A stretch of 8,566 nt of DNA from Deltaproteobacteria bacterium (GTDB lineage: Bacteria > Desulfobacterota > Dissulfuribacteria > Dissulfuribacterales > UBA3076): NCBI GenBank assembly GCA_021159445.1, contig JAGGRV010000137.1, forward strand, positions 1 through 8,566. The letters run 5' to 3'. Below the pieces are notes generated by a model. The model did no database searches and was not told where the DNA came from. It saw only the letters and a list, made by a program, of their open reading frames with translations. The translations under genes and the position numbers were made by a program. Each line of letters begins with the position of its first letter. The stretch's first letter is position 1. This document shows positions 1-6,454 of the stretch, piece after piece.

Positions 1-82
1 TTAGCAAAGGATGGAGCTGAGAAGACCCATGATGTCAGATTCTTGACATAGGTGGTCATGGAAAACCAGATTGAGATATAGT

Positions 83-2008
83 TCAGACAGACAATGTATG
101 TACTGTTGCTGAATTGACAGATTTTGTTACCTTGGATTTTATCATGGATCGTACAGCCTCAACTACTGATGGGACGTCAAGACCCACATACTTTCTCAGG
201 GTTTCCTGGCTTCCATGTTTTACAAACCTGTCAGGGAGTCCAAGGCGACAAATTTTGACAGAGGCTATGCCTTTGTCGGAAAGACATTCCAGAACTGCTG
301 ATCCGAATCCACCTGCTAAAGAATTTTCTTCAATTGTAAGTATATGCCCTGTCCTGCGGGCCGTTTCTGTTATCAGTTCCTGGTCCAGGGGTTTGACAAA
401 GCGGGCATTTACCACTGAAGCCTTTATTCCATACTGAGCCAGATCTTTTGCAGCAATCCTTGCAGTCTGAACGTGGTGCCCTATGGCAATTATCCCCACA
501 TCAGGTCCTTCCAGCTCAACCTCTCCTTTGCCGATAGGGATCTCTCTGAATTGCCAATCAAGGCTAACCCCTGCACCCGATCCCCTTGGATAACGAATAG
601 CTACAGGTCCATGGTGTTTCAAGGCGGTGTATAGCATGTGCTGGAGTTCATTTTCGTCCTTAGGGGCCATTACAACGAGGTTTGGAATGGCCCTCAGAAA
701 GGAGAGATCAAAGGCGCCGTGATGAGTAGGTCCGTCTTCGCCAACCAAGCCTCCCCTGTCAATTGCGAAGACCACAGGCTGATTGGTCAGGCAGACATCA
801 TGGATGATCTGATCATAGGCCCTTTGGAGGAAGGTGGAGTAGATTGCCACCACTGGTCGAAGCCCCTCCAGTGCCAGGCCTGCTGCAAAGGTCACGGCAT
901 GCTGTTCTGCAATTCCCACATCAAAGAATCTATTCGGAATCTCTTTCTCAAAGGCGTTGAGCCCGGTGCCGGCAGGCATGGCTGCGGTAATTGCCACGAT
1001 CCTTGGGTCTTCCTTGGCAAGGCGCACAAGTGTCTGGCTGAAGATGTTTGTATAGGAAGGCGGTTTGGACTTTGATGAAGGTTTTGACTTTCCGGTTGAG
1101 ATTTCAAAGGGGCCAACGCCATGGAATAGGTCAGGATGACGTTCTGCCGGGGGATAACCCTTGCCTTTCTTGGTAAGCACGTGGACCAGCACTGGTCCGG
1201 GTATAGTACGCACGTTTTTAAGTGTTTGAATAAGAGACTCCAAGTGGTGGCCTGGCAACGGACCTAAGTATTCAAATTGCAAGGACTCAAAGAGCATTCC
1301 CGGAGTTAATAGTGCCTTTAAGGAATCCTCACTGCGCTTTAGCACTGCCCATATGCTTTCACCAACGCCCGAGCGTTTGAGAAAGGATTCAAGTTCCTTC
1401 TTAAGCCGGGTTGCCGGACGGCTTGTCAGTTTTCTGCTCAGAAAAGATGATAGTGCCCCGACGTTTGGGGAGATGGACATCTCATTGTCATTTAATATGA
1501 CGATAAGGTTTTTCCTCAGGTCTCCGGCATTGTTCAGTGCTTCAAAGGCAAGTCCGGCACTCATGGAACCGTCTCCAATTACTGCCACTACCTTGGAGTT
1601 CTTACCCTTCAGGTCCAGGGCGGTAGCCATTCCAAGAGAAGCTGAAATAGACGTGCTGCTGTGGCCGGTATCAAGGGTATCGTAGGGGCTTTCACCGCGT
1701 TTGGGGAAACCGCTTATTCCATCGTCCTGACGTAATGTATGGAAATTATCCACCCTTCCGGTAAGGAGTTTGTGAGCATAGGCCTGATGTCCGACATCCC
1801 AGATTATTCGGTCTTTCGGGGCATCGAAGACATAGTGCAGGGCTATAGTCAATTCTACCACGCCAAGGCTGGGGGCCAGATGTCCCCCAGTTTCAGCCAC
1901 GGTTTCTATGATCTTGCGACGTATTTCAGAAGCAAGCTGGATAAGCTCCTTGGGCTTGAGATTTTTTATGTCCTGAGGACTTTTTACAGATTCAAGCAAA
2001 CCTGACAT
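83..2008 (-). CDS. dxs: 1-deoxy-D-xylulose-5-phosphate synthase
   Basis: This cytosolic thiamine-diphosphate enzyme condenses pyruvate with glyceraldehyde 3-phosphate to give DXP, the first step of the MEP isoprenoid pathway. The 641-residue length is normal for the family. Visible landmarks are the N-terminal TGGHLAPSLG segment with its catalytic-region His at residue 43, DVGHQAYAHKLLTGR (71-85), GHSSTSISASLG (115-126), the ThDP/Mg motif beginning GDGSMS at 145 with its Asn-Asp at 173-174, the AEQHAVTFAAGLA segment with the conserved Glu at 368, and DRGGLVGEDGPTHHG (417-431). A Lys/Ser/Pro-rich linker at about 307-318 joins the first ThDP-binding domain to the transketolase-like central domain. 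The ATG is supported by an AAGGAG sequence 10 nt upstream that overlaps the ispA stop codon. It is the last clear gene of xseB-ispA-dxs, 17 nt after ispA. No terminator hairpin was seen after its TGA. Identity is certain from the motifs. Confidence 0.98.
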   Translation of the reverse strand: MSGLLESVKSPQDIKNLKPKELIQLASEIRRKIIETVAETGGHLAPSLGVVELTIALHYVFDAPKDRIIWDVGHQAYAHKLLTGRVDNFHTLRQDDGISGFPKRGESPYDTLDTGHSSTSISASLGMATALDLKGKNSKVVAVIGDGSMSAGLAFEALNNAGDLRKNLIVILNDNEMSISPNVGALSSFLSRKLTSRPATRLKKELESFLKRSGVGESIWAVLKRSEDSLKALLTPGMLFESLQFEYLGPLPGHHLESLIQTLKNVRTIPGPVLVHVLTKKGKGYPPAERHPDLFHGVGPFEISTGKSKPSSKSKPPSYTNIFSQTLVRLAKEDPRIVAITAAMPAGTGLNAFEKEIPNRFFDVGIAEQHAVTFAAGLALEGLRPVVAIYSTFLQRAYDQIIHDVCLTNQPVVFAIDRGGLVGEDGPTHHGAFDLSFLRAIPNLVVMAPKDENELQHMLYTALKHHGPVAIRYPRGSGAGVSLDWQFREIPIGKGEVELEGPDVGIIAIGHHVQTARIAAKDLAQYGIKASVVNARFVKPLDQELITETARRTGHILTIEENSLAGGFGSAVLECLSDKGIASVKICRLGLPDRFVKHGSQETLRKYVGLDVPSVVEAVRSMIKSKVTKSVNSATVHTLSV

Positions 2009-2018
2009 CGAATCTATG

Positions 2019-2024
2019 CTCCTT
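2019..2024 (-). promoter_or_regulatory. Shine-Dalgarno site of dxs
   Basis: Read on the minus strand this is AAGGAG, 10 nt before the dxs ATG. It begins within one base of the ispA stop codon. A ribosome ending ispA would therefore stop on the dxs ribosome-binding site, which favours coupled translation. Confidence 0.7.
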
Positions 2025-2025
2025 A

Positions 2026-2925
2026 TTATCTGTTTCTTTCTACTACATATTGGGCTATCGCCCGCAAAGGCTCGGCGTTATCATCAAAGAATTCCAATTC
2101 GGAGAGGGCTTGTCTAAGAAGTTTTTGTGCCTTTCTTTTTGTCTCCTTAAGTCCAAACAGGGCAGGATATGTGGCTTTTAGATTGCGATCATCTGAACCT
2201 ACCGGCTTTCCAAGAATTTCCTGATCTCCTTCCACATCCAGAAGATCGTCTTTAATCTGAAAGGCTAGTCCCAGAGATTCGCCATATTTTTTCAGATGGT
2301 ATAGCTCCTCATCGTTTCCCTTACCCAGTAAAGCCCCTATCTCCACAGATGTCTGTATCAGTGCTCCTGTTTTGTGGCTGTGTATGAATGAAAGGGTTTC
2401 CGCATCCACCGGGCGTCCCTCCATTAATATATCCGCAGTTTGGCCTCCTACCATTCCGGAGACACCCGCAGCTTTCGCAAGAAGAAAAATAGCTTCACCG
2501 AGTAAGCGGGGAGATATATTTTGTGTAAGCTCCGGCTTACAAATGAGTTCAAAGGCATAGGTGAGAAGGCCATCACCTGCAAGAATGGCAACTGCCTCAC
2601 CATAGACCTTGTGGCAGGTGGGCCTGCCTCTCCTCAAATCGTCATTGTCCATTGCAGGAAGATCATCGTGAATTAAGGAATAAGTGTGGATGCATTCAAG
2701 GGCGCAGGCCGCGGGAAGAAGCGCTTTCTGGTCGCCACCTACTGCTTGGGCTCCAGCCATTAGCAAAATAGGCCGGACTCTCTTTCCACCAGACATCAGA
2801 CTATATCTCATGGCCTCAACCACCGGACCTGAAGGGCCATGCGGCTTGGGAAGCCACTTGTTCAGGGCAGAGTTAATCAGATCCTGTTGTCTTCTCAGAT
2901 ATGTACTGAGATTAAAGGTCTTCAT
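2026..2925 (-). CDS. ispA: Polyprenyl synthetase: farnesyl (or geranylgeranyl) diphosphate synthase
   Basis: This soluble enzyme condenses IPP with allylic diphosphates (DMAPP, GPP) to make FPP or GGPP, the precursors of undecaprenyl, quinone and other isoprenoids. The 299 residues fit bacterial IspA. Visible motifs are GGKRVRP (about 46-52), the first Asp-rich motif within IHDDLPAMDNDD (about 85-96, the DDxxxxD form of bacterial FPP and type II GGPP synthases) followed by LRRGRPTCH, GGQTADI (about 160-166), and the second Asp-rich motif FQIKDDLLD (about 222-230). Tyr at the fifth position before the first Asp is typical of bacterial FPP synthases, so FPP is the likelier product. That is an inference. 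The ATG was chosen over the GTG one codon earlier because GAG of an AAAGAG stretch lies 6 nt from the ATG and only 3 nt from the GTG. The start overlaps the xseB end by 14 nt, implying translational coupling. Confidence 0.95.
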   Translation of the reverse strand: MKTFNLSTYLRRQQDLINSALNKWLPKPHGPSGPVVEAMRYSLMSGGKRVRPILLMAGAQAVGGDQKALLPAACALECIHTYSLIHDDLPAMDNDDLRRGRPTCHKVYGEAVAILAGDGLLTYAFELICKPELTQNISPRLLGEAIFLLAKAAGVSGMVGGQTADILMEGRPVDAETLSFIHSHKTGALIQTSVEIGALLGKGNDEELYHLKKYGESLGLAFQIKDDLLDVEGDQEILGKPVGSDDRNLKATYPALFGLKETKRKAQKLLRQALSELEFFDDNAEPLRAIAQYVVERNR

Positions 2926-3154
2926 CACTATCTCTTTCCCATGCCTTCAGCAGGGGCTCTCCATTTTCGTCCTGCGAAAGTTGCTGTATTCGCTTTTCTG
3001 CATCATCTAAGCACTTGACGCAGTATCTGGAGAGATTTATCCCATGTTCAAAGGTCTTAAGCGTTTCCTCCAAGGGGAGGTCATTCTCCTCCATTTGCTT
3101 TACAAGCCTTTCAAGTTCCTTAAGCGCTTTCTCAAAATCCAACTGTTTTGTCAT
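2912..3154 (-). CDS. xseB: Exodeoxyribonuclease VII small subunit
   Basis: This is the small subunit of exonuclease VII, which pairs with XseA to degrade single-stranded DNA from both ends into oligonucleotides. The 80 residues match the family length. The protein shows the standard pattern: FEKALKELERLVKQMEENDLPLEETLKTFEHGINLSR, a helical hairpin with the conserved LE.LV..+E...LPLEE.L..FE.G segment, then a second helix (CVKCLDDAEKRIQQL) and an acidic C-terminal tail. It is the first gene of the xseB-ispA-dxs operon. xseA, often just upstream of xseB, is not here: the next gene upstream is divergent, with a 50-nt spacer. No strong Shine-Dalgarno sequence precedes the ATG. Confidence 0.95.
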   Translation of the reverse strand: MTKQLDFEKALKELERLVKQMEENDLPLEETLKTFEHGINLSRYCVKCLDDAEKRIQQLSQDENGEPLLKAWERDSDEDL

Positions 3155-3175
3155 ATCTATTATTATGCTTGATCA

Positions 3176-3191
3176 ACATGTAGCTGCATGT
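3176..3191. promoter_or_regulatory. Imperfect palindrome in the xseB/acyltransferase divergent spacer
   Basis: The sequence ACATGTAGCTGCATGT is a 16-bp inverted repeat centred on AGCT with one mismatched pair. It lies in the only 50 nt available for both divergent promoters, so it could be an operator or chance symmetry. No convincing -35/-10 pair was found in the spacer for either direction. Confidence 0.25.
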
Positions 3192-3204
3192 TACCTCATA
3201 CTAC

Positions 3205-3891
3205 ATGAAAGTGCGAGCGTCTATAGCAGATCCTTCGACTACTATAGTTAATAAACCGTGGTCAGGGGTGCATGCAGTATTGTTCCGTTTTGTTGAATTG
3301 TGGCTGGCCTCTTGCCGGTTCACTATGGTTGGGAAGGATGCCATAAGGCCTCTGCTTGAGCCTGGCAACCCGGCCATAATAGCCTTGTGGCATGCAAGCT
3401 TGATATATTCCCTTTTTTGTTTCAGACATCACCCCGGAGTTATCATGGTGAGTGGCAGTTCTGACGGGGAATGGGTAGCAAGGTTTTTAAATAGTTGGGG
3501 ACAGATTCCGGTACGTGGCTCCAGACACAAAGGAGGGTTTCTAGCTATCAAAGAGATGACCAGGATAATGCGGCAGCAGGGGTGTAATGCCGGCATAGTG
3601 GCCGATGGCTCACAAGGGCCGGCAAGGATAGCCCAGAAAGGCGCAGTCGTTCTGGCCAGGGAAACAGGGGCTCCTATGGTGCCAACGGGTCTTGCTGCCA
3701 GGCCGGCTTTTAGATTTAACAGTTGGGACCGTACAATCCTTCCCTTTCCCGGGAGCAAAGTGGTCATGGTATATGGACAGCCGATTTCAGTACCGCCGGA
3801 CGCGAGGGGAATACAGATAGAGGAATTCCGAAAAAATTTTGAAGATAGCCTGAATGAAGCGACCCATCTTGCCGAGGAGATTATAGGCTAA
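3205..3891 (+). CDS. DUF374 / lysophospholipid acyltransferase-like family protein
   Basis: This is a predicted membrane-associated acyltransferase of the DUF374 type, related to the LpxL/PlsC superfamily. It probably transfers an acyl chain to a lipid A precursor or lysophospholipid at the inner membrane. The exact acceptor cannot be read from sequence. The 228 residues show ALWHASLIYSLF (60-71), where Trp62-His63 fits the superfamily's catalytic His position, then SGSSDGEWVARFL (83-95), RGSRHKGG (104-111) and the DGSQGPAR block (134-141) equivalent to the DGP(R/K)GP motif of these enzymes. A weakly hydrophobic N-terminal segment at about 22-37 may be a membrane anchor. The ATG has no clear Shine-Dalgarno sequence. 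A GTG at residue 22 is an alternative start nearer the conserved domain. Its TAA lies inside a 16-bp sequence that is repeated just before cvpA, which suggests the two genes were once 9 nt apart. Confidence 0.85.
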   Translation: MKVRASIADPSTTIVNKPWSGVHAVLFRFVELWLASCRFTMVGKDAIRPLLEPGNPAIIALWHASLIYSLFCFRHHPGVIMVSGSSDGEWVARFLNSWGQIPVRGSRHKGGFLAIKEMTRIMRQQGCNAGIVADGSQGPARIAQKGAVVLARETGAPMVPTGLAARPAFRFNSWDRTILPFPGSKVVMVYGQPISVPPDARGIQIEEFRKNFEDSLNEATHLAEEIIG

Positions 3892-3899
3892 AGGTGAAT
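3884..3899 (+). repeat. Left copy of a 16-bp direct repeat (candidate target-site duplication)
   Basis: TAGGCTAAAGGTGAAT recurs as TAGGCTGAAGGTGAAT at 4097-4112, a match of 15/16. This copy contains the acyltransferase stop codon. The last three bases may belong to the inserted element, since they match its terminus, so the duplication is 13 to 16 bp. Confidence 0.7.
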
Positions 3900-4096
3900 T
3901 GAGCTATTAGCCATTAGCGTTTAGCTTTGAAAAATCAAGGTATTACCTTAATTAGAAATAACACCCAATGGGTTCACTCTGTTGAATTCCCATAGGGGGC
4001 AGCAAAGCTGCATTCAACAAGGTGAAAGTTTGTAATAGCAAAACTTCCTATAATCATTAAACTAATAGCTAACCGCTAAAGGCTAACCGCTCAATT
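3897..4096. mobile_element. 200-bp non-coding fold-back element (MITE-like, family 1)
   Basis: The segment carries imperfect terminal inverted repeats of about 31 bp. The left end reads AATTGAGC, then TTAGCC, TTAGCG and TTAGCT blocks separated by 1-2 bases. The right end (about 4064-4096) is its reverse complement with the same block order. The middle holds nested hairpins: TTCAC and GTGAA at 3973-3977/4022-4026, GTTGAAT and ATTCAAC at 3981-3987/4012-4018, and GCAGC-AAA-GCTGC at 3999-4011, all centred close to the element midpoint. It has no coding potential. The flanking 13-16 bp direct repeats support insertion at the acyltransferase stop/cvpA ribosome-binding-site junction. No second copy lies in this window, so mobility rests on the terminal structure and the flanking duplication. 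Confidence 0.65.
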
Positions 4097-4112
4097 TAGG
4101 CTGAAGGTGAAT
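4097..4112 (+). repeat. Right copy of the 16-bp direct repeat; carries the cvpA Shine-Dalgarno
   Basis: This is the second copy of the repeat at 3884-3899. It supplies AAGGTGA at 4104-4110, 3 nt before the cvpA ATG. If the inserted segment is removed, the acyltransferase TAA overlaps this ribosome-binding site and is 9 nt from the cvpA start. Confidence 0.7.
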
Positions 4113-4113
4113 C

Positions 4114-4680
4114 ATGGATTTACATTTTAATTCCTTGCATTTTAACTGGCTCGATATTCTCCTGGGGGGAATGCTTGTCATTTTCGTTTGCCGCAGCCTT
4201 TGGATAGGTTTTAGCAGGTCATTAGCTTCCCTCCTTGGTGTAATATTGGGGTGTTGGGTGGCTATCCACCGTTTTTCATCCATATCATTCAGGCTTTCAC
4301 CGTGGATACAGGATGAGGTGTGGCGGTCTCTTGTTTCATTTCTATTAATATTTCTTTTGGTATATCTTGTTTTTTTTATTGCCGGCATCATGGTTCAAAA
4401 GATGTTCACGGCCCTCAGATTAGGTTGGATCGACAGGTTTCTTGGGGCTGCTGTGGGTCTTGCCAAAGGCCTGGTTTTGGCAGGAATCATAATATTTATG
4501 CTGACCATTTTTTTACCATCCAATAGTCCGCTGCTCAAGGAATCATGTCTTTATCCGGCTTTGAGCCGAGTGGCACAGGTAATGGGATCGACGGTTCCTG
4601 GCCACCTTAAGGGTCGCTTTATGTGGAAGTGGAGAAAGTTCCACTCAGGCCCGGATAAAGGGCAGGGACAAGAGATTTAA
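4114..4680 (+). CDS. CvpA family (colicin V production-like) inner-membrane protein
   Basis: This is a polytopic inner-membrane protein of the CvpA family, named from its requirement for colicin V production. Its biochemical function is not firmly known, and family members are linked to envelope homeostasis. The 188 residues show about four membrane segments, near 11-28, 34-52, 70-94 and 113-135. The N-terminal NWLDILLGG (11-19) and the WIGFSRSLASLLGVILG stretch (30-46) match the family's opening. The DRFLGAAVGLAKGL block (107-120) is its most conserved signature, just before the last helix. A basic, hydrophilic tail of about 50 residues follows. The ATG has a good AAGGTGA ribosome-binding site. 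The gene probably formed an operon with the acyltransferase upstream. It converges on guaB and ends 31 nt before the first copy of the 156-bp element. Confidence 0.88.
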   Translation: MDLHFNSLHFNWLDILLGGMLVIFVCRSLWIGFSRSLASLLGVILGCWVAIHRFSSISFRLSPWIQDEVWRSLVSFLLIFLLVYLVFFIAGIMVQKMFTALRLGWIDRFLGAAVGLAKGLVLAGIIIFMLTIFLPSNSPLLKESCLYPALSRVAQVMGSTVPGHLKGRFMWKWRKFHSGPDKGQGQEI

Positions 4681-4711
4681 GGCATGATTCCGTAGCGCAC
4701 AATAAATGTTA

Positions 4712-4867
4712 AGGAACGTACAATAAATAACTTGAACAAATTAATGTTTTTTTTGCCGTCTTCTTCGTTGCTCGTCGATCACATAACCCGTTATGCTCGC
4801 TCCTCGCGCCTTGAATACAACAAAAAATCCTATTAATTTTTGTTCAACTTATTTATCTCCCGTTCCT
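4712..4867. mobile_element. 156-bp palindromic MITE-like element, copy 1
   Basis: This segment matches 7770-7925 at 155 of 156 positions. The only difference is T at 4748 versus C at 7806. The ends are inverted repeats of about 35 bp (4712-4746 and 4831-4867): AGGAACG, a mismatched tetranucleotide, ATAAATAA, one mismatch, TTGAACAAA, then TTAAT after a 2-nt indel. Symmetry continues inward through a T-tract/A-tract pair to CATAAC-CC-GTTATG at 4782-4795, within 1 nt of the midpoint, so the whole element can fold into one long imperfect hairpin. It encodes no protein. It is directly flanked by AAATGTTA (4704-4711) and AAATGCTG (4868-4875), matching 6/8, a possible decayed target duplication. It lies between the convergent cvpA and guaB ends, where its transcript hairpin could also stop read-through. 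Confidence 0.8.
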
Positions 4868-4873
4868 AAATGC

Positions 4874-4950
4874 TGAATTTTGAATTTTGAATTAAGGTAT
4901 ATGTTTTTTAAATTTTCTTCCACAATTCAGCATTCAACATTCACAATTCA
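4874..4950. repeat. Inverted arrays of a 7-bp repeat (TGAATNN)
   Basis: Three contiguous heptamers of the form TGAATTW occupy 4874-4894. Four contiguous heptamers in the opposite orientation (NNATTCA: CAATTCA, GCATTCA, ACATTCA, CAATTCA) occupy 4923-4950. A 28-nt AT-rich spacer separates the arrays. AATGCTGAATT at 4869-4879 and AATTCAGCATT at 4924-4934 are perfect reverse complements, so the arms can pair in several registers. The block directly abuts the 156-bp element on one side and the guaB terminator on the other. Its function is unknown; it could be a third small repeat element or an array of protein-binding sites. Confidence 0.6.
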
Positions 4951-4955
4951 AAATT

Positions 4956-4984
4956 GTGTCTGAACAGCCTTTTCCTTCAGACAC
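4956..4984 (-). terminator. guaB: Intrinsic-terminator-like hairpin of guaB
   Basis: On the minus strand, 3 nt after the guaB stop codon, GTGTCTGAA and TTCAGACAC form a perfect 9-bp stem around an 11-nt loop. A short AATTTT stretch follows. The T-run is weak for a Rho-independent terminator, but position and stem fit. The 3' base of the stem overlaps a second small hairpin, CACAATT-CAA-AATTGTG (4942-4958). Confidence 0.6.
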
Positions 4985-4987
4985 TTG

Positions 4988-6454
4988 TTAGTGTTCAATC
5001 CAATAGTTTGGTGACTCTTTGGTTATTATAACATCATGGACGTGGTTTTCTTTTAGACCTGCAGGAGTTATGTGCACAAAGCGGGCATTTTGCCTGAGTT
5101 CCTCTATGGTTTTGCAGCCAATATACCCCATGCCTGCTTTTAGTCCTCCGACCATTTGGTAAATAGTGGCGGAAATCGGACCCCTATATGGTACTCTGCC
5201 TTCAATTCCCTCTGGGACCAGCTTTGCCTCTGTTCGGACACTTTCCTGGAAATATCGGTCCTTGCTACCATCTTTCATGGCCCCCAGCGAGCCCATACCG
5301 CGATAGACCTTGTATTGCCGGCCCTGGTAAAGCTCCAGATCTCCCGGACTTTCATCCGTGCCGGCGAGCAGACTCCCTATCATGATGCAATGGGCACCGG
5401 CCCCTATGGCCTTTGTCAAGTCACCGGAAAATTTGATACCTCCGTCAGCTATGACGGTTTTCCCATTTTTTTGTGCCACGGCAGCACAGTTGTGTATAGC
5501 AGTCAACTGTGGTACGCCTACACCTGCAATAACCCGGGTAGTACAGATAGAGCCCGGTCCTACTCCAACCTTTACGGCGTCAGAGCCGGCCTTAAACAGG
5601 GCCTCTGCAGCCTCTGCGGTGGCAATATTTCCTGCAATTATCTGGACATTGTGAAAGGTCTTTTTGATTTCAGATACCGCATTGATCACGTTTTTGGAGT
5701 GTCCGTGGGCCGAATCTATAACTACCACATCCGTACCGGCATTGATCAAGGCCTCCACATGTGCCAGGCAGTTCTCACCTACACCCGCTGAAGCCCCAAC
5801 CATCAGGCGACCGATGTCATCCTTGCAGGCCATGGGATATTTCTTGATCTTTTCTATATCCTTGATCGTGATCAGACCCTTGAGATTTCCCTCGTCGTCC
5901 ACTACCAGGAGTTTTTCAATACGGTGTTTGTGTAAGATGACTTTTGATTCTTCAAGAGTGATCCCGACAGGGGCTGTAACCAGGTTTTTACTTGTCATCA
6001 CCTCGCTGACTTTGAGATCCCAATTTGTTTCAAATCGCAGATCCCGGTTTGTGACAATACCCTTCAGTTTTTCTCCTTCCAATACCGGCACACCTGATAT
6101 TCTATACTCACGCATTATCTGTTGTATATCCCAGATACGCTGATCCGGGGAGACCGTCACTGGGTCCACGATCATGCCGCTTTCAGACTTTTTGACCCTC
6201 TCAATCTCCCTTACTTGGGCCTCAACAGGCATATTCTTATGGATAATGCCGATACCACCCTCTCTTGCCATACTAATGGCAGTTTGGGCCTCAGTGACCG
6301 TGTCCATGGCTGCGCTCATTACGGGGATATTAAGACGGATTTCAGGTGTGAGCTGGGTAGAAACATCTACTTCTGTCGGCAGAACGCTGGAAAAAGCCGG
6401 TACCAATAACAGGTCATCAAATGTATATGCCTCGGGTATTGGGTGGTTCAGCAT
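4988..6454 (-). CDS. guaB: Inosine-5'-monophosphate dehydrogenase
   Basis: This cytosolic enzyme catalyses the NAD-dependent oxidation of IMP to XMP, the committed step of guanine nucleotide synthesis. The protein is 488 residues, the usual length. Landmarks are the N-terminal TFDDLLLVPAFSSVLPTEVD (11-30), a CBS-domain pair at about 94-205 inserted in the (beta/alpha)8 barrel, the loop GVGPGSICTTR (297-307) with catalytic Cys304, the phosphate-binding IADGGIKFSGD (335-345), GSKDRYFQ (396-403) and the flap with PEGIEGRVPYRG (414-425) carrying the conserved Arg-Tyr region. A start at 6454 was chosen because AAGGAG lies 10 nt upstream. The reading frame stays open to a TTG at 6475, but that codon lies upstream of this ribosome-binding site. 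The first 38 nt overlap the end of ppx/gppA in another frame, so the two genes are cotranscribed and probably translationally coupled. guaA is not in the window. Confidence 0.98.
   Translation of the reverse strand: MLNHPIPEAYTFDDLLLVPAFSSVLPTEVDVSTQLTPEIRLNIPVMSAAMDTVTEAQTAISMAREGGIGIIHKNMPVEAQVREIERVKKSESGMIVDPVTVSPDQRIWDIQQIMREYRISGVPVLEGEKLKGIVTNRDLRFETNWDLKVSEVMTSKNLVTAPVGITLEESKVILHKHRIEKLLVVDDEGNLKGLITIKDIEKIKKYPMACKDDIGRLMVGASAGVGENCLAHVEALINAGTDVVVIDSAHGHSKNVINAVSEIKKTFHNVQIIAGNIATAEAAEALFKAGSDAVKVGVGPGSICTTRVIAGVGVPQLTAIHNCAAVAQKNGKTVIADGGIKFSGDLTKAIGAGAHCIMIGSLLAGTDESPGDLELYQGRQYKVYRGMGSLGAMKDGSKDRYFQESVRTEAKLVPEGIEGRVPYRGPISATIYQMVGGLKAGMGYIGCKTIEELRQNARFVHITPAGLKENHVHDVIITKESPNYWIEH

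Noticed and set aside
1..59. Possible start of a further minus-strand gene after dxs: ATG at 59 opening MTTYVKNLTSWVFSAPSF and running off the window edge. A plus-strand frame ending at 51 is also open from the edge.
   Set aside because: Only about 19 codons are visible, no Shine-Dalgarno precedes the ATG, the residues match no family I recognise, and the opposite strand is equally open. It cannot be supported as a gene.
638..1075. Plus-strand open frame of 145 codons inside dxs.
   Set aside because: It lies antisense to well-conserved dxs coding sequence, its translation shows no family pattern, and several similar antisense frames occur in dxs and guaB. Treated as a shadow.
3897..4096. CRISPR-like or riboswitch interpretation of the repeat-rich gap before cvpA.
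   Set aside because: There are no regularly spaced identical repeats with unique spacers. The symmetry is terminal inverted repeats plus direct flanking duplications, which fits an insertion better than a ligand-binding leader.
4083..4391. Minus-strand open frame of 102 codons opposite the cvpA start.
   Set aside because: It overlaps clear CvpA coding sequence with good membrane-helix pattern and a ribosome-binding site on the plus strand. The antisense translation is basic and featureless and ends in the inserted element.
4782..4795. CATAAC-CC-GTTATG as a stand-alone operator.
   Set aside because: It is the centre of the 156-bp element in both copies and forms the tip of its long hairpin, so it is explained by the element's own symmetry.
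5156..5791. Plus-strand open frame of 211 codons opposite guaB.
   Set aside because: It is the antisense of the most conserved guaB region including the catalytic loop. Low-complexity, Cys/Tyr-rich translation and no ribosome-binding site.
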